This document shows, in pieces, positions 1-8,500 of a stretch of DNA of 64,000 nt (position 1 is its first letter; each line of letters begins with the position of its first letter). Origin of the DNA: PoT sp049331405. Lineage in GTDB: Bacteria; Planctomycetota; Planctomycetia; Isosphaerales; Isosphaeraceae. The DNA lies in assembly GCF_049331405.1 (NCBI RefSeq), contig NZ_CP186274.1, positions 3,348,001 through 3,412,000 of the forward strand, written 5' to 3'. The notes under the pieces are model-generated. The model searched no databases and was not told the DNA's origin. It saw only the letters and a program-made list of their open reading frames with translations. Both the position numbers and the translations under genes were made by a program.

Positions 1-101
1 AGGAGGGTGAAAAGCAGTGGGGCCGACGTCGCCACGATCAAGAATCCCAGAGGCGGGGGGGGATGGGGGGGAAGATTCGCCTCTCGGGATGTCTCGTTCA
101 A
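1..101 (-). CDS. Possible 5' end of a membrane protein running off the left edge
   Basis: Read on the minus strand from a TTG at 99-101, the frame stays open to the window edge. It encodes a short polar and proline-rich stretch followed by a hydrophobic segment (GFLIVATSAPLLFTLL) that looks like a membrane anchor. The upstream ribosome site is weak (AGG about 11 bases away) and no ATG is available in this frame. The protein cannot be assigned a family from some 33 residues. Inference only; it could equally be non-coding. Confidence 0.3.
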   Translation of the reverse strand, partial: MNETSREANLPPHPPPPLGFLIVATSAPLLFTL

Positions 102-189
102 ACTGAAGATTGGCCTGCATCGGCCTCGCTTCAACCTCGGATCATGGCGTCTAGAGGCGGACCGGGGGGGATCGGTCCTTATGGGGGAG

Positions 190-477
190 TCAGGCCAAGG
201 CACCGTGGTCGTCGACTTCGGGGCCGGTTCGAGTCAGGGAAAAGATCGCCAACTCGTCGGGGCTTCCGGGCGGCAACGGTTCAGAGCGACTCAGGCTGAG
301 GATATCGAGCTCGTTCGGACGGTCCGGCTGCTGCGGCAGGCGTGTCACGTCGTTCGATGTCACGTGGTCCGGGACATCGAAAAGGCGAGCCAGCCGTGCA
401 AACAGGTTCAAGAAGGACAGGGGGTGCGGCATCGATTCCTCGCGTCTCGGGGGGGACGAGTGCGATGTGGTAATCAA
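190..477 (-). CDS. Doubtful small open frame
   Basis: A 95-codon minus-strand frame whose inner start (MPHPLSFLNLFARLARLF, 17 codons in) would give a short amphipathic helix followed by a Pro/Ser/Glu-rich tail. No family is recognised. Third positions are GC-rich, but so are those of the overlapping plus-strand frame, so base use does not decide. It may be a small planctomycete-specific protein or chance. Confidence 0.22.
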   Translation of the reverse strand: MITTSHSSPPRREESMPHPLSFLNLFARLARLFDVPDHVTSNDVTRLPQQPDRPNELDILSLSRSEPLPPGSPDELAIFSLTRTGPEVDDHGALA

Positions 478-696
478 ACACCTCGATCGTTATCAACTCC
501 AGGGAATGACGATAGCCACACAATCCAGGTCCAACCTCAACGTCCTTCGCCAGGACACGTGAGAACTAAATGCACGAAGCGTGCCACAAGGATTTCGGCG
601 ACGGAAGTGATCCTGTAAATCTTTTTGTATCAATGTCTTAGTCGTTTGGTAAAGATGGTGTGTAGTTCGAAGGCAACGGACATCCCAAGGGGGTGT

Positions 697-776
697 CTGC
701 AAGATCTTGCAGGAAACAGGCGGTGTTGCGAGATTGGGGTCTGCAAGAATTTGCAGACCGGCGAGTTATTGCAGAC
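697..776. repeat. Cluster of TTGCAGAC/GTCTGCAA palindromes
   Basis: Three related sites lie within 80 bases. The perfect 16-base palindrome CTGCAAGATCTTGCAG is at 697-712. The 9-base inverted repeat GGTCTGCAA/TTGCAGACC around GAAT is at 738-759. A single half-site TTGCAGAC is at 769-776. The cluster sits just beyond the 3' end of the response-regulator gene. It could be an operator, a recombination site or a transcript-end structure; nothing in the sequence decides. Confidence 0.6.
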
Positions 777-844
777 AAGGATTTGACGGGCCTGTGAGCG
801 CCGGGAGAAAGGGGCTGATGGGGAGGAATTCGACCCATCGCGGC

Positions 845-2245
845 TCACTGGAGGTTGTGGCGGTTCATCTTGTAATGCAGGGTGCGGACGCTGATGCCGA
901 GCAACTGCGCCGTGCGTTCGCGATGGTTGTCGCAGCGTTCGAGGGCGGCGAGGATCGTCGTCTTCTCGGCCTCGGCGACGGCCACCTCGAGGGTCGGGAC
1001 GACGATCTCGGCCGCCTCGGGGACGTCGTCGGATTGGGGGTTGAAGACCGGCACCGGACGCCTGCGTTGCATCTCCGTGGGGAGGTCTTCCAGGTGGATG
1101 ATGGGCCCTTCCACGGTGACGACCAGGCGCTCCATGCAATTCTTGAGCTGGCGGACGTTCCCTGGCCAGGTGTACTCGCACATCGCCCGCAAGGCCGCGC
1201 TGGCGATCTGCTTGGCCCCGCGGTTGTGCCGCTCCTGGGCCCACTGGATGAAGTGATGCACGAGTAGCGGTATATCATCCTGCCGCTCGCGGAGCGGGGG
1301 CACGCGGACGGGGACGACGTTGAGGCGGTAGTAGAGGTCTTCCCGCATCTTGCCGCTGGCGACCATTCCCTCCAGGTCGCGGTGGGTCGCGACGACGAGC
1401 CTGACGTCCAGCGGGATAAGGGTCGCGCCGCCGAGGCGACGGACCTCGCGTTGTTCCAGGACGCGCAGGAGGTCCACCTGGGTCTTGGACATCATCTCGC
1501 CGACCTCGTCCAGGAGCAGGGTACCGCCCCTGGCCATCTCGAACCAGCCGGCCTTGTCGCGCTGGGCGCCGGTGAAGGCCCCCTTCTCGTAGCCGAAGAG
1601 TTCGCTCTCGATCAGGCCTTCGGGCAGGGCCCCGAAGTTGGCGGCGATGAAGGGCCCTTCGCGGCGATGGCTCAGGTTGTGGATCGCGCGGGCGACGAGT
1701 TCCTTGCCGGTGCCGCTCTCCCCCTGAATGAGAATGGTCACGTCGGTGTCGGCGACCTGGTGGATCCGGACGAAGACGTCGTGGATCGCGGAGGACCGCC
1801 CGATCATCTCGGGGACCTCGCCGACGCCGGCCAACCGCTCGCGGAGTCGGCGGTTCTCCTTGAGCAAGTGGTAGTGCTCGAAGGCGTTGCGGACCTGGAT
1901 CCGGAGGGTACCGAGGTCGATCGGCTTCGTCAGGTAGTCGTGCGCGCCGAGGCGCATGGCCTCGACCGCCGTCTCGACGGTGCCGTGCGCGGTGATGACG
2001 ATGATGAGGGTCTCCGGACGCTCGTCCTTGATCTTGCGGATCAGGTCGATCCCCGAGAGGCTGCCCGGCATCTTGAGGTCGGTCAGGACCAACTGGTGAT
2101 GGCCCTGATTGAACAGGGTCCAGGCCTCGTCGCCGCCGCGCGCGGTCGTGATCGCGTATGACTCGTTCTGGAGGGCCTGGGCGAGTCCCGCGCGGATGTT
2201 CGGCTCGTCGTCGACGATGAGGATGGAGAAAACCTGGGTGCTCAT
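845..2245 (-). CDS. NtrC-type sigma-54-dependent response regulator
   Basis: 466 residues, three domains. Residues 1-125 are a receiver domain (ILIVDDEPNIRAG; phospho-acceptor Asp in LVLTDLKMPG). The central AAA+ domain has Walker A GESGTGKE, the sigma-54 contact loop GAFTGA and Walker B GGTLLLDEVGEM. The C-terminus is a Fis-type helix-turn-helix (RTAQLLGISVRTLHYKM). Family knowledge: after phosphorylation such proteins oligomerise and drive open-complex formation by sigma-54 polymerase. The ATG overlaps the stop of the upstream kinase gene by four bases (ATGA), which fixes the start and implies one transcript and translational coupling. An upstream in-frame extension is only a shadow of the kinase gene. 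The targets are unknown. Confidence 0.93.
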   Translation of the reverse strand: MSTQVFSILIVDDEPNIRAGLAQALQNESYAITTARGGDEAWTLFNQGHHQLVLTDLKMPGSLSGIDLIRKIKDERPETLIIVITAHGTVETAVEAMRLGAHDYLTKPIDLGTLRIQVRNAFEHYHLLKENRRLRERLAGVGEVPEMIGRSSAIHDVFVRIHQVADTDVTILIQGESGTGKELVARAIHNLSHRREGPFIAANFGALPEGLIESELFGYEKGAFTGAQRDKAGWFEMARGGTLLLDEVGEMMSKTQVDLLRVLEQREVRRLGGATLIPLDVRLVVATHRDLEGMVASGKMREDLYYRLNVVPVRVPPLRERQDDIPLLVHHFIQWAQERHNRGAKQIASAALRAMCEYTWPGNVRQLKNCMERLVVTVEGPIIHLEDLPTEMQRRRPVPVFNPQSDDVPEAAEIVVPTLEVAVAEAEKTTILAALERCDNHRERTAQLLGISVRTLHYKMNRHNLQ

Positions 2246-3618
2246 GCCCCGTTCGCGCTCCCTGGCGAGTCCTTCACGGGCAGGGTGATCCGGAATGAGG
2301 TGCCGGCGGGCCCGGTGCGGAAGTCGAGCTGGCCGTGGTGTTGCCGGACCAGTTTTTCCGCGAGCGCGAGCCCGATCCCCGTGCCGTTGTCCTTGGTCGA
2401 GAAATAGGGGTGGAAGATGTGATCCTGGATCTCGGGGGGGATGCCCGGCCCGGTGTCGCGGACGACGACCTTCAGCCTCTCGTCCTCGATCCTGGCGGTC
2501 AGGCTCAGCTCGCCCCCGTCGGGCATCGCCTCGAGGGCGTTGAGCATCAGATTCAGCAGGGCCTGCTGGATCTTCTCCGAGTCGAGGGCCACCTTGGGCA
2601 GCGGCCGACCTTCGCACTGGAGGGCCAGGCGAACGCCTTGTTGTGTGGCCTGTGGGCCCATCAGCCGGGCGAGCTCGTCGAGCACCGCTTCGGGGTCGAC
2701 CGACTTCACGTTCAGTCGTTGCAGATTGGCGAAGTTGCGGAAGCTGTCCAGCGTGATGCTGAGGCGGCGGACCTCCGACTTCAGCACGTCGAACATCTCG
2801 CCGACGGCGTCGTCGACCGCCGACTTCCGCAGGCGTTCCTCGAGCAATTGCACGTGGATGCTCAGAGCCGTGATCGGGTTCTTGATCTCGTGGTGCAGGC
2901 CGGCGGCGAGGGTGCTGAGGCTGGCGAATTGCTCCATGCGCCACATCTGCTCTTTCATGAGCATGCGTTCGGTGACGTCGCGGAGCAGGATGACGCAGCC
3001 GAGCGTGGCCCCGAGGCGGTTCTTCAGCTCGAGCGCACTGACGACCATACGGCGGACATGCCCGGCGCGTTCCAGCGTCAACTCGCGATCGCTGAAGGCC
3101 TCTTTGCGCCGGGTCACGTAGGCGCACATCGTCTCGAGCGGGACCTCGGCCGACGTGATCTGGCCGATCGATTGCCCCACGCATTCGGGGTCGATCCCGA
3201 GCAAGTGGGCGGCAGCCGAGTTGAGGCTCGTGATGTTCCCCTGCTGATCCGTCGTGATGACCCCCTGGTCCAGGCTCGCCAGCACGTTGAGGGCGAGCCA
3301 GCGGACGTCGTCCAGCGTCCTGCGCACCGTGAGCTGGCGTTGCTGGAGCCAGACGGTCGAGATCACGCAGAGCAGGATCACCGTCGAGGCGATCGACCGC
3401 GTGATGATCCGGCCGCCGATGTCCTGCCGCAAGGCCAGCACCGAGGCGACCGGCACCGCGTCGGGTTTGGAGATCCAATCGCCGAGCATCCGATACTCTT
3501 CGAGCACCTGATACACGGCGGCCAGGCTGAGGCCTAAGGCGAGCAGCAGGGCTATCAGCACGAAGACCGCCGTGATCGAGGTGTGACGTTGGGCCTCCGA
3601 CGAGCCGGCGGTGAACAT
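2242..3618 (-). CDS. Membrane PAS sensor histidine kinase, partner of the NtrC-type regulator
   Basis: 458 residues from the ATG chosen here; an in-frame ATG lies 34 codons upstream but adds a non-typical tail. Two hydrophobic segments (near residues 17-40 and 80-100) bracket a short outer loop. A PAS domain follows (LDQGVITTDQQGNITSLN), then a HisKA H-box (LAAGLHHEIKNPITAL), N-box (LLNLMLNALEAMP) and G-boxes (RDTGPGIPPE, GTGIGLALAEKLV). It should autophosphorylate on the H-box histidine and pass phosphate to the regulator whose start codon overlaps its stop. The short periplasmic loop suggests that membrane state or a PAS ligand is sensed rather than a large external ligand (inference). Confidence 0.92.
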   Translation of the reverse strand: MFTAGSSEAQRHTSITAVFVLIALLLALGLSLAAVYQVLEEYRMLGDWISKPDAVPVASVLALRQDIGGRIITRSIASTVILLCVISTVWLQQRQLTVRRTLDDVRWLALNVLASLDQGVITTDQQGNITSLNSAAAHLLGIDPECVGQSIGQITSAEVPLETMCAYVTRRKEAFSDRELTLERAGHVRRMVVSALELKNRLGATLGCVILLRDVTERMLMKEQMWRMEQFASLSTLAAGLHHEIKNPITALSIHVQLLEERLRKSAVDDAVGEMFDVLKSEVRRLSITLDSFRNFANLQRLNVKSVDPEAVLDELARLMGPQATQQGVRLALQCEGRPLPKVALDSEKIQQALLNLMLNALEAMPDGGELSLTARIEDERLKVVVRDTGPGIPPEIQDHIFHPYFSTKDNGTGIGLALAEKLVRQHHGQLDFRTGPAGTSFRITLPVKDSPGSANGA

Positions 3619-3995
3619 TTTCGCTGCATACCCCTTCGGGCCGTCATCCAGAATCGAAACCAATAGAGGATACGCGACACACCTGCGCCGACCGACGCAG
3701 TTATGATTTATCCTCTGCATCGACGGTATCGTTTGGCCCCGTCAGCTGACAAGTGAACGATTCGCGAGTTGTCCATCCCAATCGCTTTCGATGCCTGATT
3801 GACCCGGTGACTCAAGAATGGATCTGGTTTGGGCTCGACTCGAGGCTGAAGCTCCACGGGGGCGGGTGGTCCGTCTGTACCAATCGGGGCGAATCTGCGA
3901 TGCTTCGCGCCATCGTGCCCTGGGAAGGGCGTGGTTCACGAGCTCTCAACTCCTTTCGGGCTCAGATCTTCGGGATTCCAATGAGGAGACCCAGA
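3619..3995. other. Divergent intergenic region
   Basis: Separates the kinase gene (minus) from the SGNH hydrolase gene (plus), so it should hold both promoters. An 8-base inverted repeat AGAGGATA/TATCCTCT (3665-3672 and 3709-3716) encloses a smaller CTGCG/CGCAG hairpin. It lies 47-98 bases upstream of the kinase ATG. No clear sigma-70 or sigma-54 promoter was found. Confidence 0.45.
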
Positions 3996-5546
3996 ATGGA
4001 CGTGCATGATCGTCGTGTCGCCATCCCCTGGGGACTCGTAGGGATGCTGCTCCTGATCGCGGGAGTGGAGTGGACGGTCGGCCGCCATCGCGAGCAATTC
4101 GCCGGGGATTTCGACTTCGGTTGGAGGCTGACCGCCAAAGCGATCGCGCGCGGCGAGGCGCGAAAGAGCGAGATTCTCTGCTTCGGCGACAGCCTGATGG
4201 GGGCGGGCCTGGCCCCTCGGGTCCTGACGCATCGCCTGGGCCTGAAGGCGTATAACTTCGCCATGGCCGGCTCCGGCCCGGCCGTGAGCTACTTCATGCT
4301 CCGACAGGCGATCGAGTCCGGCGCGAAACCGAAGGCCGTGGTCGTCGAATACAAGTGGTCCTACCTCGACGACGCCGACCGTGACTGCGAGCACATCCTC
4401 CCGGTCGTCGGTGGCCTGCGAGACTTCATCGACCTCGCATGGTCGTCGCGCGACGCGGCCTATTTCGGGCTCCTGGCGTTGCGGAAGTACGTGCCCAGCT
4501 ACAATCACAGGTACGAGATCCGCAACGACCTCCTGGCCAGGCTGCGCGGCGAGGCCCTCCCGCAGCGTGGGCAATTGAATCCGATCCTGGAGCGTCACAT
4601 CACGGTAAACCAGGGGGCGACGATGGCCCTCTTCCACCGCGAGAAGCCATACGACGGCTCGGTCGATCCAAACTCCCAGGCGCTCTTCCCGACGCGATGG
4701 AAACGCGACCCGGTCAAGACCGATTACGTCGAGCGATTCTTCTCCCTCGCCGAGGCACACCAGATCACGGTCTTCTGGCTGCTGATGCCGAACTCGCCCG
4801 CGGTGTACTCGCGTCGGATCGAGGTCGGGGCCGAACACGCCTTCAATCGCTTCGTGGCCGCCTTGCAGCAACGCCATCCCAATGTCGTGGTGATCGACGG
4901 CCGCACGGATAGCTACCCTCCCGGAGTCTTCGTCGACGCAACCCACCTCAACTCGATCGGCGCCTCGCTCCTCTCCGACGACGTGGCCGCCGCGATGGAG
5001 CCGTACGTTGGAGGAAAGGTCCCGCAAACGCGGTGGGTTGCGCTCCCCCGATTTCGCAAGCGAACGCTCGACGTCGAGGTCGAAGACATCGCGCAGTCGC
5101 ATCAACGCTTCGCCGAGCAGGCCGCGAGCGCGATACGCGATACGCGATACAGTTCCGGAAACTCGGAGCCGTTGATCCCGCAGGAAAAACGTCGAACGCA
5201 GCGGACCAGGGTATGCTCCGCTGTCGTTCGAAGTTCGGTTTGGAAGGACGGCCGCCCGTCGGTTCAGGGCTTCGTGAAACCCGATTGGAAGGACGGCCGC
5301 CCGTCGGCTCAGGGCTTCGTGAAACCCGATCGGTTCGGGAGATGGGGCGGCAACTTCACCAGCGAATGCCCCTGTCGTTTCGGAACTGTCGAGTTGGAGA
5401 GGAATCTCGGCATCCTGCCCCGGGACGGCGACACGCCCATCCCGATCGTCCCTGGCAGGGGCGCGAGCACTCCCGCCTGCGAGTGCCAGAGGGGGATTCG
5501 CAAGCGGCCGATGGTCCTGACCGTCTCCACGCCCGGACCATTGTAG
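3996..5546 (+). CDS. SGNH/GDSL-type hydrolase, membrane-anchored, with an abnormal C-terminal tail
   Basis: The start at 3996 is chosen because GAGGAG lies 7 bases upstream; the product is 516 residues. Residues 10-25 form an N-terminal hydrophobic anchor. The GDS nucleophile block is CFGDSLMGAGLAP and the C-terminal Asp-His pair is DATHLN, so a Ser-Asp-His esterase or acyltransferase fold is likely, acting outside the membrane on an acylated saccharide or lipid (inference). The recognisable domain ends near base 5040. The remaining ~165 codons are low in family character, contain a 45-base tandem duplication, and run 238 bases into the 3' end of the convergent surface-protein gene. The original stop was probably lost, and the tail may not be functional. 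Confidence 0.75.
   Translation: MDVHDRRVAIPWGLVGMLLLIAGVEWTVGRHREQFAGDFDFGWRLTAKAIARGEARKSEILCFGDSLMGAGLAPRVLTHRLGLKAYNFAMAGSGPAVSYFMLRQAIESGAKPKAVVVEYKWSYLDDADRDCEHILPVVGGLRDFIDLAWSSRDAAYFGLLALRKYVPSYNHRYEIRNDLLARLRGEALPQRGQLNPILERHITVNQGATMALFHREKPYDGSVDPNSQALFPTRWKRDPVKTDYVERFFSLAEAHQITVFWLLMPNSPAVYSRRIEVGAEHAFNRFVAALQQRHPNVVVIDGRTDSYPPGVFVDATHLNSIGASLLSDDVAAAMEPYVGGKVPQTRWVALPRFRKRTLDVEVEDIAQSHQRFAEQAASAIRDTRYSSGNSEPLIPQEKRRTQRTRVCSAVVRSSVWKDGRPSVQGFVKPDWKDGRPSAQGFVKPDRFGRWGGNFTSECPCRFGTVELERNLGILPRDGDTPIPIVPGRGASTPACECQRGIRKRPMVLTVSTPGPL
5241..5330. repeat. Two-copy 45-base tandem repeat
   Basis: Bases 5241-5285 and 5286-5330 are direct repeats with a single mismatch (GGTT versus GGCT). 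In the plus frame they encode WKDGRPSVQGFVKPD and WKDGRPSAQGFVKPD. They lie in the abnormal tail of the SGNH gene and just touch the 3' end of the convergent surface-protein gene. A short triple iteration of GCGATAC lies about 100 bases upstream. This is a recent local duplication. Confidence 0.9.
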
Positions 5547-8500
5547 ACGACGATCCCCCGGAGCGAGCGCGTGCGGAAGGCCCCACGATAGACGACCTCG
5601 CCCGTGTCGACTTCAACGATCCTGACCTGCACGAACCGGCCCATCAAGATCGGACGCAGGACTGTCTGCTCGACGCTCCCGGCGGCCGCCCCGCCGATTG
5701 CCAGGATCTGCGAACCCACCTCGGCGCGAACCGGGGTGCTTGGGGCCGCCTCGAGCGCAACTCGCTCGACAGCTTGATTGACCATCGAGGACGAACCGCC
5801 GAGGAATTTCCCGTCGCCCGAGTAGTAGGCCCGGATCGCGTGATTCCCGAGCGAGAGCGAGCCGACCTGGAAGGTCGCCCGGCCATTCTGCAGGGGCATC
5901 GACCCGAGGAAGGTCGAGCCGTCCACCAGCCAGACCGTGCCCGTCGGCACACCCGTCCCCGGGGCCGCGGCGGAGACCGTCACAGTGAACACGACCGGTT
6001 GCCCCGGGACGGATCCGGGATGGGACGATGCGAGGGTCGTGGTCGACGCGATGGTGGGCGGGTTCGCGGTCGCAGGGCCTTTATAGGTGAAGGTCTGGAA
6101 GGCGGGGCTGGCCTGGTTGTACCCCTCCGTGTTCACGGCCAGGCTGCCGACACGGAACGAGTGCCCCGAGATGAGCGAAGAGACGGAGATGGGCAGACGC
6201 CAGGAAACCGTCCCGTTCGCGGTGAGTTGGATCGGTGTCGGGCTGGCGACGAAATGGTTGCCGTTCCAGTAGAGGCCGGTATCGAGGTCCTGGAGGCTGA
6301 CGAGTACCGCCTTGATTTCGGACGAGCCGCGAGGGTCGAAGGCCGTCCCGCTGATCGAGGTGCTCATGATCGGCCCGAACGTCTTCCCGCCGCCCGGATA
6401 GACGGGGGTCGATGACGCGGGGGTCGAGTTGAGGTGGTAGAAGTCGAAGTCGATGCCGGAGACGCGATGGTACTCGTCGGCCACCGTGACGTCCTGCGAG
6501 GTCGGCGTGTTGTTGCCGTAGCCGCTGGGCGTCTGGATCACGACGTGATAGGTCCCGGGAGCGAGGTTGAGGAAGCCATAATGGCCGTGGGAGTCGGACA
6601 ACGAAACGGGCTCGCCCGGGTCGAGGTGCCCGTCGTGGTTGAGGTCGAGGAAGACCGTTGCCCCGAGGATCGGGACCTTGGGGACGTTGGTCGTCTGGCC
6701 GGGCGGGGGATCGGTGACGGTCCCTACGATCGCGGCCGAGGTCTGGAGGGCATAGTCGATCGTGGCGGCCTTGCCCCCGGTGTAGCTGCCCGTGCGCGTC
6801 GCCGACGTCTGGATCGAGTACCCGGCCGGCACGACGAGGCTGACGACAAAAGTCAGGGGCGACTGAGGAGACCCCGCCTGATCGCTCCGGAAGGTGTAAC
6901 CGCCGTCGGGGCCGGTGACCGCAACCTGATCCGGGGTCGCCGGCAAATTGTTGGGGTCGGCGTTGTAGTAGATCTGCACCGTGGCCCCGGCGACCGCCCC
7001 GTTTGCCGCGGTGACGCTGCCCTCCACCGTCGGCTCGATGGCCACCGAGGTCGATGAGTTGGCGGAAATGACCGGCGGATTCTGGCCGTCCTTCACGACG
7101 GTGTAGATGTAATACGTGCCAGCGTGGAAACCCGACAGGTCCCAGTTCAGGTTGGCGGTGAACGAGCCGTCGCTGCCGACCGTCAGGCCCCCTTGGGACT
7201 GCGTGACCTCGCCGATGAGCACCCCCTGGGGCAGGGCGGAGGAGGTCGTCGCGTAGAAGGAGACCGTGGTCGTCCCGGCGAGCGGCTGCGCGATCAGGCC
7301 CGAGACCGAGAGCGCCGCCTGGTTCGGCTCGCTCGCCGCGCCGGTCGTCGGCGCGGAGACCTGGGGCTGGAAGTAGGTGAACGAGTTGCTGGCCGACGAT
7401 GAATTCGGGGGAGAGCTGTAGAGGATCGCATATTGCCCGGCGGGCAGTGTCTGCCCGGCGGGGGCCTGGATCAGTACGGCAATCGTGGTCGCCGTCGCCT
7501 GACGGACGGTGAAGTTCGCGGTGAGATTCGTCCCCGGGAACGTGAACGACTGAGTGTTGCCGACGTTGAACGACGACGGGTACATGATCAGGACAGGGCT
7601 GGGTGATTGCGTCGTCGCGGGGGGCGTGAGCAGGAATACCGGGTAGGCCGACTGAGTCGAAGGGAAGTCGAGCACGAGCGAGGCGGTGGTCGCACCTTCG
7701 GGCACGTTGAGCACCTGGCCGGGGGTGAGCCCGGTGGGCCAGGTCTGGTATCCTGGCATGAGCTGGATGTAGTTGACGGCGTCGCTACCCACGGCCGACG
7801 CCGGCAGGCTGAGCTGTTCCTCGACGTTCTCCACGCCGTCATCGCCGATCAAGGAGAAGTCGCCCGAGGAGATGCTGCCGTCGATCTCATACTCGAAGCC
7901 GACCGACTCGTCGATGCCGAGGAATGAGATCGTGTCCCAGGCGGCGATGAATCCGGTGGGGTTTCCGTTGTTGTAAAGATACTTGAATGCGAAATTCAGG
8001 CTCGCGATCGAGTCGCCGCCGATGACCGGCACGGCGTCGGGCACGTTGACCGAAGCATTGGCGACGAGCAGGAAGTCCCCGGCGGTGTCGAACTGGAATG
8101 AGCCGTCGACTTGGAACACGCCGTCGAGCAGGCTGATCGAAGCATCCAGCGAATAGCTCCCCGTTGCCCAATCCGCCACGAGCGACCCTGTCCCGCTCCC
8201 GATGATGCCGTCGGCCACCGAGACATCGACGTTGGTCAGCGTCAGCTCGCTCGAGTCGACCAGGAAGTCGCCGCTCGCCGAGATCATCGCCACCGACTGG
8301 CCATTGATCGTGACGTGCGGGCCGTAGTCGACGGCGATAGAGCCCGTGACCGTCAGGACCCCCGTGGCGATGTTGTTGATCGTCGTCGAGAACTCCGTGA
8401 GGAAAAGACCCGACGGCCCGAGCTCGATCCCCTGGCTCGTGCCTGCCGAGTAGTCGACGCCGATCTCGTTGATCTCGCCGCCGGCGAAGTCCATCGTCGC

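Larger units (their letters stand above)
102..844. other. Long region without a convincing gene
   Basis: About 740 bases lie before the end of the response-regulator gene. The only coding candidate is a small minus-strand frame at 190-477, listed separately. The part nearest 845 holds a cluster of TTGCAGAC palindromes. No RNA gene was recognised. Confidence 0.5.

Noticed and set aside
7..618. 203-codon plus-strand open frame at the left edge
   Set aside because: Low-complexity Arg/Gly-rich translation, no ribosome site beyond chance, no motif.
731..759. Sigma-54 promoter suggested by TTGGGG...TTTGCAG
   Set aside because: The GG-to-GC distance does not fit the -24/-12 spacing on either strand.
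2246..3478. Long N-terminal extension of the response regulator
   Set aside because: It is the kinase gene read in another frame; the receiver domain begins at the ATG at 2245.
5241..5330. CRISPR-like interpretation of the 45-base repeats
   Set aside because: Two adjacent copies without spacers; a simple tandem duplication explains them.
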